Below the pieces are notes generated by a model that was not told the origin of the DNA, did not search any database, and worked only from the letters and a program-made list of their open reading frames with translations. From assembly GCF_049059935.1 (NCBI RefSeq), contig NZ_JBMGQR010000080.1:1-19047 (forward strand): a stretch of 19,047 nucleotides of DNA, in the 5' to 3' direction. The DNA is from JAURVT01 sp049059935 (GTDB lineage: Bacteria > Actinomycetota > Actinomycetes > Propionibacteriales > Nocardioidaceae). The position numbers and the translations under genes are program-made. This document shows positions 1 to 8,455 of this stretch, in pieces (the stretch's first letter is position 1; each line of letters starts with the position of its first letter).

Positions 1-766
<766 letters not shown>

Positions 767-820
767 GAGTACTGACTCCCGGGTCGTGGTTCCCACAGGT
801 CCCCCGTGGGCGGTGGCTCC

Positions 821-2065
821 TCAGTCCTGAGTGCCACCCTCCATCGTAGGCGACCGCCGGGACTCCGCGTGGAGCGCCGCCGCCAGGTCGCCGCGCGGCT
901 CGACGACCACGTCGTCGAGGTCGAGCCAGCGGGCCACGTCGGCCAGCTCGGCGGCGAGCTCGCGGGCCGTCGCCGCGGGCGCGTGGGGCTCGGCGAACGC
1001 CCCCTGGACGCGCAGCACCCGGGCCGCTCGATCGGCCTTGAGGTCGACGCGGGCGACCAGGGCGTCGTCGAGCAGGAACGGCAGCACGTAGTAGCCGTGC
1101 ACCCGCTTGTGGGCGGGCACGTAGATCTCGATCCGGTAGTGGAACCCGAACAGGTCGTGGGTGCGCCCGCGCTCGAAGACGAGCGGGTCGAAGGGGCTGA
1201 GCAGCGCCCGCCCCCGCACCTGGCGGGGCACCCGCGCCTCGGGGTGCAGGTACGCCGGGCGCGTCCAGCCCTTGACGGTGACCGGCAGCAGCTCGCCGGC
1301 GTCGACGAGCTCGGCGACCGCGGTGGCCGCGAGCGCGGGGTCGAGACGGAAGTAGTCGCGCAGCCCGATCCCGGTGGCGACGCCGTGCGCGCGCGACGCG
1401 AACCGCACCAGCCGGCGGTGCGCCTCGGCCTCGTCCGGCTCGGGCGCGGCGAGCACGGCCGCCGGCAGCACGCGCTCGGGGAGGTCGTAGAGACGCTCGA
1501 ACGCGGAGTTGCGACGCGCCGCGGTCACCTCCCCCTTGTAGAACAGGTACTCCACGGCGCCCTTGACCACCGACCAGTTCCAGCCCCAGTGGTCCGAGCG
1601 CCGCGCACCGGTGCCGTCGGGCGCCCGGGCCGACAGCTCGCGCGCCGACAGCGGACCCCGGGCGGCGATCTCGTCGACGACCCAGTCGAGCAGGCCGGGG
1701 TGCTCGCTCGCGGCCTTCTCCATCGAGCCCCACATCCGCGCGCCCGAGCGCATCCGGAACCGCAGGTCGGGCTGCAGCCGGACGTCGACGAGCGCGGCCT
1801 CGTGCGCCCAGTACTCGAAGAGCCGGCGCGGGGCGCGGCCGGCGGCCCGGTGCAGCAGATCGCGGTCGTAGGGACCGAGGCGGCTGAACAGCGGGACATA
1901 GTGCGCGCGGGCCAGCACGTTGACCGAGTCGATCTGGAACAGGCCGAGGCGCTCGATCACCTGGTTGACGTGCGACGAGCGCACGACGGCGGGTCGGCGG
2001 CGGCCGAAGCCCTGCGCGGCGAGCGCGACCCGTCGCGCCTGGAGCGCGGTGAGCGTCTGCGTCAC
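821..2065 (-). CDS. Winged-helix DNA glycosylase, AlkX/YcaQ family (HTH_42)
   Basis: 414-residue protein of the HTH_42/AlkZ superfamily, whose studied members (E. coli YcaQ/AlkX, Streptomyces AlkZ) are DNA glycosylases that remove bulky N-alkylpurines and unhook interstrand crosslinks. The N-terminal segment contains LGLFQIDSVNVLARAHY, so the catalytic-motif position reads Q44-I45-D46: the QxD form of AlkX/YcaQ rather than the QxQ of the toxin-resistance AlkZ proteins. Further family-typical segments are FEYWAHEAALV (about 95), W-rich GWNWSVVKGAVEYLFYKGEV (mid-protein) and LLSPFDPLVFERGRTHDLFGFHYRIEIYVPAHKR (about 290-325). Length matches the family (about 400). The start is GTG at 2065, 13 bp after the response-regulator stop and without a clear Shine-Dalgarno, so translation is probably coupled or the start is slightly different. 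Family assignment is firm; the exact substrate is inferred. Confidence 0.88.
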   Translation of the reverse strand: MTQTLTALQARRVALAAQGFGRRRPAVVRSSHVNQVIERLGLFQIDSVNVLARAHYVPLFSRLGPYDRDLLHRAAGRAPRRLFEYWAHEAALVDVRLQPDLRFRMRSGARMWGSMEKAASEHPGLLDWVVDEIAARGPLSARELSARAPDGTGARRSDHWGWNWSVVKGAVEYLFYKGEVTAARRNSAFERLYDLPERVLPAAVLAAPEPDEAEAHRRLVRFASRAHGVATGIGLRDYFRLDPALAATAVAELVDAGELLPVTVKGWTRPAYLHPEARVPRQVRGRALLSPFDPLVFERGRTHDLFGFHYRIEIYVPAHKRVHGYYVLPFLLDDALVARVDLKADRAARVLRVQGAFAEPHAPAATARELAAELADVARWLDLDDVVVEPRGDLAAALHAESRRSPTMEGGTQD

Positions 2066-2078
2066 TGCACGGGGGACG

Positions 2079-2762
2079 TCACGGGACGTCGAGCAGCTTC
2101 GTCCGCACGGCGTACATGACCGCTTCCATCCGCGAGTGCATCTGCAGCTTCTCGAGGATGTTGCGCACGTGGTTCTTGACGGTGTTCTCGGAGATGAACA
2201 GGGTCTTGGCGACCTCCTTGTTGTTCAGCCCCTTGGCGACGTGGCGCAGGACCTCCAGCTCGCGGTCGGTGAGCCGCGTGCCGAGCGCCTGCGTGGGGTC
2301 GGGCTTGGCCATCTGCTTGAACTCGTCGAGCAGCTTGGTGGCCATCGCCGGGCTGATCAGGGACTGGCCGGTCGAGACCAGGCGGATGGCCTCGGCGACC
2401 TGGTCGATCGAGCTGTCCTTCAGCAGGTAGCCCGACGCGCCGTTCTTGACCGACTCGTAGAGGTCGGACTCCTCGTCGCTCGAGGTGAGCATGATGATCA
2501 GCGTGGACGGCGACAGCTGCTTGATCGCCGCGCACGTCTCCAGGCCGGACATGCCCGGCATCCGGACGTCGAGCAGCACGACGTCGGGCGCCGTGGCGGC
2601 GACGGCCGCCAGCGCGCTGCGCCCGTCGGCGGCGTCCTCGACGTCGAGGTCGTCCTCACCGGACAGCACCAGGACGAGACCCCGCCTGAAGAGCTCCTGG
2701 TCGTCGACCAACAGCACCCTGACGCGGTCGACGGCGCCCACCTCACCCGGATCTGCGGCCAT
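2079..2762 (-). CDS. Orphan NarL/FixJ-family response regulator (REC-LuxR HTH)
   Basis: 227-residue DNA-binding response regulator. The receiver domain (about residues 13-130) shows the acidic pair in VRVLLVDDQELFRRGL, the phospho-acceptor aspartate in VVLLDVRMPG (about D65), the switch Thr in IIMLTSSDEE (about T93) and the conserved Lys in GYLLKDSS (about K115). A C-terminal LuxR-type HTH (about 162-224) reads LTDRELEVLRHVAKGLNNKEVAKTLFISENTVKNHV in consecutive segments. No histidine kinase gene adjoins it, so it is an orphan in this window. The start is uncertain: ATG 2762 lies 7 nt after AACAAT (a possible leaderless start), while in-frame ATG 2771 has only a weak GGA upstream. Between it and hpf sits a 13-bp perfect inverted repeat (2783-2825). 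I recall a LuxR-type regulator beside hpf in streptomycetes too, which suggests a conserved linkage. Target genes are unknown. Confidence 0.92.
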   Translation of the reverse strand: MAADPGEVGAVDRVRVLLVDDQELFRRGLVLVLSGEDDLDVEDAADGRSALAAVAATAPDVVLLDVRMPGMSGLETCAAIKQLSPSTLIIMLTSSDEESDLYESVKNGASGYLLKDSSIDQVAEAIRLVSTGQSLISPAMATKLLDEFKQMAKPDPTQALGTRLTDRELEVLRHVAKGLNNKEVAKTLFISENTVKNHVRNILEKLQMHSRMEAVMYAVRTKLLDVP

Positions 2763-2782
2763 GGGGGTCATTGTTCCACTAG

Positions 2783-2825
2783 TTCGGCGTGTCCAAGCGC
2801 GACTGGCGCACCTGGACACGCCGAA
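2783..2825. promoter_or_regulatory. 13-bp perfect inverted repeat between hpf and the response regulator
   Basis: TTCGGCGTGTCCA (2783-2795) is matched perfectly by TGGACACGCCGAA (2813-2825). Inside the 17-nt spacer a further GCGC/GCGC pair (2797-2800 with 2806-2809) can form around GACTG. On the minus strand the element lies 9 nt after the hpf stop and 11-20 nt before the response-regulator start. It has no run of U after the stem, so it could be a tail-less hairpin terminator of hpf. Alternatively it could be an operator: its left arm covers a TTGGAC that sits 15 nt upstream of AACAAT. Both readings are inference; the symmetry itself is seen directly. Confidence 0.6.
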
Positions 2826-2833
2826 GCAAGGGA

Positions 2834-3523
2834 TCAGGCCTCTGCGGGCGCCTGTGTCTGGTCCAGATGGATGACGCCGTAGTCGTATCCCTGACGCCGG
2901 TAGACGACGCTCGGGCACCCGGAGGACGCGTCGATGAACAGGTAGAAGTCGTGCCCGACCATCTCCATCTCGTACAGCGCCTGGTCGAGCGTCATGGGTG
3001 CGGCCTGGTGCGTCTTCTCGCGGACGACCAGCGGGCCGTCGCCCAGCACCTCGACCCCGCCCTCGAGCCGGACCGGCTCGGGTCCGTCGGCGAGGGCGGT
3101 GGCGGTGCCGTTGACCTGGCCCTGCTCGGCGCGCAGCGCGCCCAGGAGGCTCTCGACGCGCGAGCCGCCGGAGACGGCCTCGGCCACCGAGACCGGGGTG
3201 TGCCGTCCGTGGTGGATGCGGCGACGGTCGACGGCGCGTCGCAGGCGGGCCTCGAGCTTGTCGGTCGCGCACTCCAGCGCGCCGATCTTGTCGGCGTGGG
3301 AGGCCTCGGCCCGGATCACCGGACCCCGGGAGCGGACGGTCAGCTCGACGCGACAGGCGCGGTCGTGCTGGCGGGGGTTGCGTTCGTGCGTGACCTCGAC
3401 GTCGACGCCGATGATCTTGTTCCGGGCGTCGTACTTGTCCGCGAGCCTGCCGAGCTTGTCGTGCACGTGGTCCCGGAACTCGTCCGTGACCTCACAGTGC
3501 CTGGCCTTGACCACGATCTCCAC
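2834..3523 (-). CDS. hpf: Ribosome hibernation promoting factor, long form (HPF/RaiA)
   Basis: 229-residue long-form hibernation factor. The N-terminal S30AE domain (about 1-105: VEIVVKARHCEVTDEFRDHV... through the basic LEARLRRAVDRRRIHHGRH) binds the 30S decoding centre. A variable linker follows, then the C-terminal dimerisation domain (about 170-229: MTLDQALYEMEMVGHDFYLF ... VVYRRQGYDYGVIHLD), which in long HPFs brings two 70S ribosomes together as 100S dimers. The start is GTG at 3523, chosen because AGGAGG lies 5 nt upstream. An in-frame GTG at 3577 would add 18 residues with no ribosome-binding site. The 113-bp gap to comF implies its own promoter; TACGGT (minus strand, 3587-3592) is a weak -10 candidate. 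It sits between comF and the regulator, as in other actinobacteria. Identification is secure. Confidence 0.96.
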   Translation of the reverse strand: MEIVVKARHCEVTDEFRDHVHDKLGRLADKYDARNKIIGVDVEVTHERNPRQHDRACRVELTVRSRGPVIRAEASHADKIGALECATDKLEARLRRAVDRRRIHHGRHTPVSVAEAVSGGSRVESLLGALRAEQGQVNGTATALADGPEPVRLEGGVEVLGDGPLVVREKTHQAAPMTLDQALYEMEMVGHDFYLFIDASSGCPSVVYRRQGYDYGVIHLDQTQAPAEA

Positions 3524-3636
3524 GCGACCTCCTCGGGTTCCCGCCGACACGTCGGCCGGCGGCGACGAATGCTTCACATGGGGTAGACCGTAGCCGTGCG
3601 GTGGGCACAAGACCAGACTCGCGCGCACTATGGTCG

Positions 3637-4287
3637 TCAGTGTCCGGAACGGGTCGCGGCGACCACCGCGACGGCTGTCGCGCGGCTCCCACCGGCCCCC
3701 AGGCAGGCCACCGCGGACGCCGCGCTGGCGCCGGTGGTGAGGACGTCGTCCACCACCACGACGGCACGTCCGGGCGGCAGCCGGCGGCGTCGGACCAGCG
3801 CGCGGTCGAGGTTCCGCAACCGCTCGGCGCGCCCCAGCCCCGCCTGGTCTCGCACGCCCCGTCGCTGGGCCAGCACCGGCGCGGCGCGGGCGTCCACCCC
3901 GACGCCGCGCAGCAGCACCGCGGCGCGACGGGCCAGGTCGGCGAGGGCGTCGTGGCCGCGCTCGCGCACGGCCGCGCGCCGTGAGGGCACCGGCACCAGC
4001 ACCAGGGCCTCGTCCCCGCCGCACGCCTGCACGACCGACGCCGCGAGGCAGCGGGCCAGCGGGTCGCGCAGTGCCAGCACGCCGTGCTCCTTGAAGCCGA
4101 CCACCGCCTCGCGCAGGACGCCGGCGTAGTCGCCCGCGGCCGTCACGACGGGCGGGCCGTCGCCCACCGTCCGTGGCCGCGGCACCAGGTCGTCGGCGCA
4201 GGTGGCGCACAGCACGGGCCCCGGGGCGTCGCACCCGACGCAGGCGGTGCCGAGGATGAGGTCGCTCGCGGCGTGCAGCAGGCGCAT
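3637..4287 (-). CDS. comF: ComF family phosphoribosyltransferase-like protein
   Basis: 216-residue ComF-family protein. The N-terminus carries a four-cysteine zinc-binding module (C16-x2-C19 ... C27-x2-C30; CVGCDAPGPVLCATC). The body contains the family segments GFKEHG (about 80), LVLVPVPSRRAAVRERGHD (about 110-128) and QAGLGRAERLRNL. The type I PRTase PRPP-binding loop VVVVDDVLTTGAS is at residues 176-188, near the C-terminus. In naturally competent bacteria ComF is needed for DNA uptake, with a role linked to ssDNA handling. No other competence genes are visible here, so the role in this organism is open. The ATG at 4287 is the best start by alignment to the CxxC module but has only a weak G-rich upstream stretch. 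It lies 67 bp after lpqB, a linkage also seen in mycobacteria. Confidence 0.93.
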   Translation of the reverse strand: MRLLHAASDLILGTACVGCDAPGPVLCATCADDLVPRPRTVGDGPPVVTAAGDYAGVLREAVVGFKEHGVLALRDPLARCLAASVVQACGGDEALVLVPVPSRRAAVRERGHDALADLARRAAVLLRGVGVDARAAPVLAQRRGVRDQAGLGRAERLRNLDRALVRRRRLPPGRAVVVVDDVLTTGASAASAVACLGAGGSRATAVAVVAATRSGH

Positions 4288-4354
4288 CGGCCCAGCCTGC
4301 CGTCCCGGGCGCGGCTCCGGTGCGGGCGGCGACGCCGGCTGTGGACGACGGGGC

Positions 4355-6106
4355 TCAGCCGGGGTAGCTGGGCAGGAGGAGCGGGCCACCCGCCACCCGC
4401 TGCCAGCGTCCTGAGGAGTCGCGGAGCCAGAGCCGCCGGTCACGGTCGCCGATGTAGACCGGGGTGTCCTCGAACCCCGAGGCCAGCACGCGGTCGGCGC
4501 CGACGTCGCCGAGCAGCGAGTCGCCGGTGAGCGACCCGCCGGTGACGCTCGACCCGTCGACCCGGGCGACGTACGACTGCGGCGCCACCGAGCCGGCCGT
4601 CGCGAGTGCCACCACGCTGGTCGCGGAGCGCCACGCCACCGAGCGCACGGCGCCGAGGCCGGCGGACGCGAGTGGCAGCGGCCGTACGTCGGCCAGGCCC
4701 GTCGGTGCACCGGAGTCGTCGCTGACCACCGAGCCGACGTACACCTGCTGGGCGCCGGCACCGGACCGGGCGATCATCACCACGCGGGAGTTGTCGGGCG
4801 ACAGCTCGAAGCCCTCCAGGCGGGTACGGGCCAGCGCGCCGAGGTCGATCCGTCGCACCGCTCCCCCGTCGACGACGCTCAGGCGGCTGCCGCGGGCGAC
4901 CCGGTCGGCCACCCAGAGCCGCTCGCCGGCGTCCCAGACCGGCTTGAGCACGTCGGCGCCCAGGTAGGCCGCGGGCCCGTCGAGGTCGGGCGTGGAGGTC
5001 AGGTCGGCCACGACGACGCGCTCGCGTCCCTGCGGCACCACCGCGATCCGGCGCAGACGCGGGTCGACGCGGAAGTCCACGATGCCCGCGGTGCCGCCGG
5101 CGAGGGCGCCGGCGAGCTCGGCGGTCGACGAGCCGCTGACGACGACGAGGGCGTCGTCCTGGAGCGCGAGCACCTGCCCCGCGGCACGTCCGCCCGGCGG
5201 GTCGAGCTCGGACCAGGCCGTCAGCGGCTGGACGCGGTCGGTGCCCTGGACCTCCAGCGCGGCCCCACCGACGTCGATGCGCACGCCGCGGACACCGGGC
5301 ACCTGGCCGAGCGTGCGGACGAGCTGGGCCGACAGCAGCTCGCGCTGACGGGTGTCGATCGCGCCCGGGTCGCCGCTCAGGTCGACCTCGGTGACGCCGT
5401 CGCCGCGCACGGGCACCGACCCGACGAGGCGGGTGTTCTCGGGCAGGGCCGTCCGTGCGCTGCCCCCGAGGAGCCCGGCCGGGCCGCGCAGCAGCCGCGT
5501 GACGAGGGACGTCGACAGGGTCTCGCCGGCGGGCAGGAACACGGGGTCCTCGACCAGGCGGCTGCGCGAGGCGTCCAGGAAGAACAGCGAGACGGGCTGG
5601 TAGGTCGACTCGAAGAACCGCTGCTCGACCAGCAGGCCGTCGGGAGGGTTGGCGATGCGCCACTGCCCGTCGACGCGCACCAGGCGCCAGATGGACTCGC
5701 GCGTCACGCCGCCCTTGCCGGCGTAGCGTCCGCGGGCGTCGAGCGTCGCGTCGACCGACAGCGACAGCGTGGCCGTGGCCTCGTCGGTGCCCACCTCCGC
5801 GGTGGCCCGCGGACCGCGGTAGACCGTCGTCCCGGCGTCGGGACGCCAGGTGCGTGCCGCGTCGGGCGACAGGTACTCGGTGGCGACGTCGACGCTGACG
5901 GGGAACGCCAGCATCGCGTCGAGGTAGCCGTAGACGACGTCGGTGGGGCTGGCCCCCGCGGACGGCCCGGGCGGCTCGTACCGCACCGAGGGCCCGGTGT
6001 CGACGACCCCGTCGTCGATGGTGTGGACGACGCCCGACTCGGGGATGCTGACGCATCCGGCGGTGGCCAGGACGAGCACGAGCGCGAGCGCGGCGCGGAC
6101 CCTCAT
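4355..6106 (-). CDS. lpqB: Lipoprotein LpqB, partner of the MtrAB two-component system
   Basis: 583-residue exported lipoprotein. The signal peptide (MRVRAALALVLVLATAGC) ends in a lipobox-like TAGC, with lipidation predicted at C18; the usual Leu at -3 is Thr. A GerMN-like domain lies at about 195-292 (LVTRLLRGPAGLL ... VPGVRGVRIDVGGAALEVQG). The C-terminal half is a beta-propeller-like LpqB domain (about 310-583) with recurring segments such as FRVDPRLRRIAVV, FELSPDNSRVVMIARSG and VRSVAWRSATSVVALA. In mycobacteria LpqB binds the extracytoplasmic part of MtrB and influences MtrA phosphorylation, affecting division and envelope integrity. The ATG at 6106 overlaps the mtrB stop by 4 bp (ATGA), so the two are translationally coupled. 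Length and context match the family. Confidence 0.95.
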   Translation of the reverse strand: MRVRAALALVLVLATAGCVSIPESGVVHTIDDGVVDTGPSVRYEPPGPSAGASPTDVVYGYLDAMLAFPVSVDVATEYLSPDAARTWRPDAGTTVYRGPRATAEVGTDEATATLSLSVDATLDARGRYAGKGGVTRESIWRLVRVDGQWRIANPPDGLLVEQRFFESTYQPVSLFFLDASRSRLVEDPVFLPAGETLSTSLVTRLLRGPAGLLGGSARTALPENTRLVGSVPVRGDGVTEVDLSGDPGAIDTRQRELLSAQLVRTLGQVPGVRGVRIDVGGAALEVQGTDRVQPLTAWSELDPPGGRAAGQVLALQDDALVVVSGSSTAELAGALAGGTAGIVDFRVDPRLRRIAVVPQGRERVVVADLTSTPDLDGPAAYLGADVLKPVWDAGERLWVADRVARGSRLSVVDGGAVRRIDLGALARTRLEGFELSPDNSRVVMIARSGAGAQQVYVGSVVSDDSGAPTGLADVRPLPLASAGLGAVRSVAWRSATSVVALATAGSVAPQSYVARVDGSSVTGGSLTGDSLLGDVGADRVLASGFEDTPVYIGDRDRRLWLRDSSGRWQRVAGGPLLLPSYPG

Positions 6107-7716
6107 CGGCGCACCTCGACCTGGGCGTACTGGACCGGGACGAGCGGCAGCGGCGAGCGGACGAGGTCCTCGCCGACGCGGCTCGGCAGCGTCAGGCGGA
6201 ACTGGGCGCCACGTCCCGGCTCGCCCCAGGCCTGGAGCCAGCCGCCGTGGAGCACGGCGTCCTCCTGCGAGATCGCCAGGCCGAGGCCGGTGCCGCCGCG
6301 GGTGCGCTCGCGCGCCGGGTCGGCGCGCCAGAAGCGGTTGAACACCAGCTGCGACTGGCCGGGCTCGAGCCCGACGCCGTGGTCGCGGACGGCGAGCGCG
6401 ACGGCGTCGTCGGAGTGGCCGACGAGCAGCTCGACCCGCTCCGAGCCGGAGTAGTGGATGGCGTTGACCACCAGGTTGCGCACGATGCGCTGGACGCGGC
6501 GGACGTCGACCTCCGCGGTCGCGGGGCCGTCGCGGTTGACGACGGTCAACGTGACGCCGTGGCGCTCGGCGAGCGTCCCGTAGTACTCCACGACGCGGTG
6601 GGCGAGATCCACCAGGTCGGCCTGCTCGACCTCCAGGCGCGCGGCGCCGGCGTCGAAGCGGCTGATCTCGAGCAGGTCGGCGAGCAGGGCCTCGAACCGG
6701 TCGAGCTCGTTCTGCAGCAGCTCGGCCGAGCGTGCCGTCAACGGGTCGAAGCCCTCGCGGGCGTCGAACAGCACGTCGGCGGCCATCCGCACGGTGGTGA
6801 GCGGGGTGCGCAGCTCGTGCGACACGTCCGAGACGAAGCGGTGCTGGACGCGCGACAGCTCCTCGAGCTGGCGGATCTGCTTCTGCAGGCTGGTGGCCAT
6901 CTGGTTGAACGACTCGCCGAGTCGCGCGAGGTCGTCCTCGCCGCGCACGTGGATGCGTTCCTCCAGGCGCCCGGCGGCGAGCCGCTCGGCGATGCGGCGC
7001 GCCAGGCGCACGGGCGTCACGACCTGACGGGTGACCAGGAACGCGATGCCACCGACGAGCACCACGAGCGCGAGCCCCGCGTAGAGCAGGGCGCGGGTGA
7101 CGAGGTCGAGCGTGCGCTGCTGGTCCGACATCGAGAACAGGTAGTACAGCGTGTAGGCCTGGTCGGTGCTCGGCAGCTGCACCTGGCGGCCCACCACCAC
7201 GGCCGGCTCGGAGCTGCCGCTGCCGAGGAGGTCGAGGCTGGTGTACGTCCAGCGGATCCCGGGCGACTCGGCGACCTCACGCGTGAGGCGGTCGGGGATG
7301 CTGGACGGCTCGACCTCGGCCGAGGCCCGGACCCCCGCCTCGGGCGAGGCGGTGCCGTCGGCCTGCAGCGGCCCCTCGAGCACCACCTCGTACGACCGCG
7401 GCGAGCCGCTGCGCGAGGTCAGGCTGTTCACCAGCTGGGTGAGCACCTGCGACTGCCCGTTGGAGTCGCTGACCACGCTCGCGTCCAGCTCCTCCTGCGC
7501 GTTGTCGAAGCCGGCGCGGGCCTCGGCGACGGCGACCGTCTGGCGGCCCTCGACGAGCCCGTCGGCCACCTGCTGCAGCAGGGCCCAGCCGACGAGCACG
7601 ATCACGAGCGCGCTGAGCAGGACCGTGGAGAGCACCACCCGCGCCTGCAGCGAGCGGCGCCACAGCCCGAGCAGCGCCGCGGGAAGCCGCAGCACCGAGC
7701 GCAGCACCGACCTCAC
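6103..7716 (-). CDS. mtrB: Sensor histidine kinase MtrB
   Basis: 537-residue membrane histidine kinase of the MtrAB system, which controls envelope and division genes in actinobacteria. TM1 is at about 27-48 (VVLSTVLLSALVIVLVGWAL). An extracytoplasmic sensor region of about 160 residues follows, then TM2 at about 209-232. The HAMP domain follows (TRQVVTPVRLARRIAERLAA). The HisKA H-box is VSDVSHELRTPLTT with the phospho-accepting H300; the N-box is RIVRNLVVNAIHYS (about 413-426); the G-boxes are DHGVGLEPG and RTRGGTGLGLAIS (about 465-485). All catalytic motifs are intact. The start is GTG at 7716, with GAGG 6 nt upstream and 7 bp after the mtrA stop; the 3' end overlaps lpqB by 4 bp. mtrA-mtrB-lpqB is evidently one operon. 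Confidence 0.96.
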   Translation of the reverse strand: MRSVLRSVLRLPAALLGLWRRSLQARVVLSTVLLSALVIVLVGWALLQQVADGLVEGRQTVAVAEARAGFDNAQEELDASVVSDSNGQSQVLTQLVNSLTSRSGSPRSYEVVLEGPLQADGTASPEAGVRASAEVEPSSIPDRLTREVAESPGIRWTYTSLDLLGSGSSEPAVVVGRQVQLPSTDQAYTLYYLFSMSDQQRTLDLVTRALLYAGLALVVLVGGIAFLVTRQVVTPVRLARRIAERLAAGRLEERIHVRGEDDLARLGESFNQMATSLQKQIRQLEELSRVQHRFVSDVSHELRTPLTTVRMAADVLFDAREGFDPLTARSAELLQNELDRFEALLADLLEISRFDAGAARLEVEQADLVDLAHRVVEYYGTLAERHGVTLTVVNRDGPATAEVDVRRVQRIVRNLVVNAIHYSGSERVELLVGHSDDAVALAVRDHGVGLEPGQSQLVFNRFWRADPARERTRGGTGLGLAISQEDAVLHGGWLQAWGEPGRGAQFRLTLPSRVGEDLVRSPLPLVPVQYAQVEVRR

Positions 7717-7723
7717 CTGTGCC

Positions 7724-8413
7724 TCAGGACGCCGAGGCGCCGGCCTTGTAGCCCACGCCGCGCACGGTCAGGACGATGCGCGGGTTCTCGGGGTCGTGCT
7801 CGATCTTGGAGCGCAGGCGCTGCACGTGGACGTTGACCAGCCGGGTGTCGGCCGCGTGCCGGTAGCCCCAGACCTGCTCGAGCAGGACCTCGCGGGTGTA
7901 GACCTGCCAGGGCTTGCGGGCCAGGCAGAGCAGGAGGTCGAACTCGAGCGGGGTGAGCGACAACGGCACGCCGTCACGGGTGACGCTGTGCCCCGCCACG
8001 TCGATCTCGACGTCGCCGATCGCCAGCACCTCGGGCGCCTCGTCCTCGGTGCGACGGACGCGGGCCCGGATGCGGGCGATCAGCTCCTTGGGCTTGAACG
8101 GCTTGACGACGTAGTCGTCGGCGCCGGACTCCAGGCCCAGGACGACGTCGAGGGTGTCGCTGCGTGCCGTGAGCATGACGATCGGCACGCCGGACTCGGC
8201 ACGGATCTGCTTGCAGACGTCGATGCCGTCGATGCCGGGCAGCATCAGGTCGAGCAGGACCACGTCCGGCCGGAACGACCGGAACGCGGCCACCGCGTCG
8301 GTGCCGTTGGTGCACACCGACGTCTCGAAACCCTCGGTGCCGAGGACGATGGTGAGCATCTCGGCGAGGGAGCGGTCGTCGTCCACCACCAGGACGCGAC
8401 CACTACCGCTCAC
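7724..8413 (-). CDS. mtrA: DNA-binding response regulator MtrA (OmpR/PhoB family)
   Basis: 229-residue OmpR-type regulator. The receiver domain has the acidic cluster VLVVDDDRSL (D11-D13), phospho-acceptor D55 in VVLLDLMLPG, T82 in IVMLTARSD and K104 in YVVKPFKPKEL. The winged-helix DNA-binding domain (about 130-225) includes LTPLEFDLLLCLARKPWQVYTREVLL in segments and the recognition region ADTRLVNVHVQRLRSKIE. The sequence is very close to the MtrA consensus of actinobacteria, an essential regulator of division, replication and wall-hydrolase genes in mycobacteria. The start is GTG at 8413 with GGAG 8 nt upstream. It lies 42 bp downstream of ahcY. In mycobacteria tmk sits in that slot; here it is absent. 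Confidence 0.97.
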   Translation of the reverse strand: MSGSGRVLVVDDDRSLAEMLTIVLGTEGFETSVCTNGTDAVAAFRSFRPDVVLLDLMLPGIDGIDVCKQIRAESGVPIVMLTARSDTLDVVLGLESGADDYVVKPFKPKELIARIRARVRRTEDEAPEVLAIGDVEIDVAGHSVTRDGVPLSLTPLEFDLLLCLARKPWQVYTREVLLEQVWGYRHAADTRLVNVHVQRLRSKIEHDPENPRIVLTVRGVGYKAGASAS

Positions 8414-8455
8414 CGGGACGTCTCCATGTCGACGAGCCTAGCGCCGTGCCAGAAC

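Noticed and set aside
791..810. CCCAC...GTGGG hairpin between the AlkX-like gene and secA as a terminator
   Set aside because: The stem is only 5 bp, has no T-run and lies within a 54-bp gap where read-through into secA is plausible.
2772..3272. Long N-terminal extension of the response regulator reading into hpf
   Set aside because: The extension is Arg/Pro-rich and overlaps the hpf coding sequence out of frame. The receiver domain begins shortly after ATG 2762.
3524..3577. N-terminally extended HPF starting at GTG 3577
   Set aside because: It has no ribosome-binding site and the extra 18 residues do not look like the family. GTG 3523 has AGGAGG at the right distance.
8408..8427. Five-codon ATG...TGA reading frame overlapping the mtrA GTG start, a possible regulatory mini-ORF
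   Set aside because: ATG GAG ACG TCC CGG TGA has no ribosome-binding site of its own and its GGAG is the mtrA Shine-Dalgarno. It is most likely coincidence.
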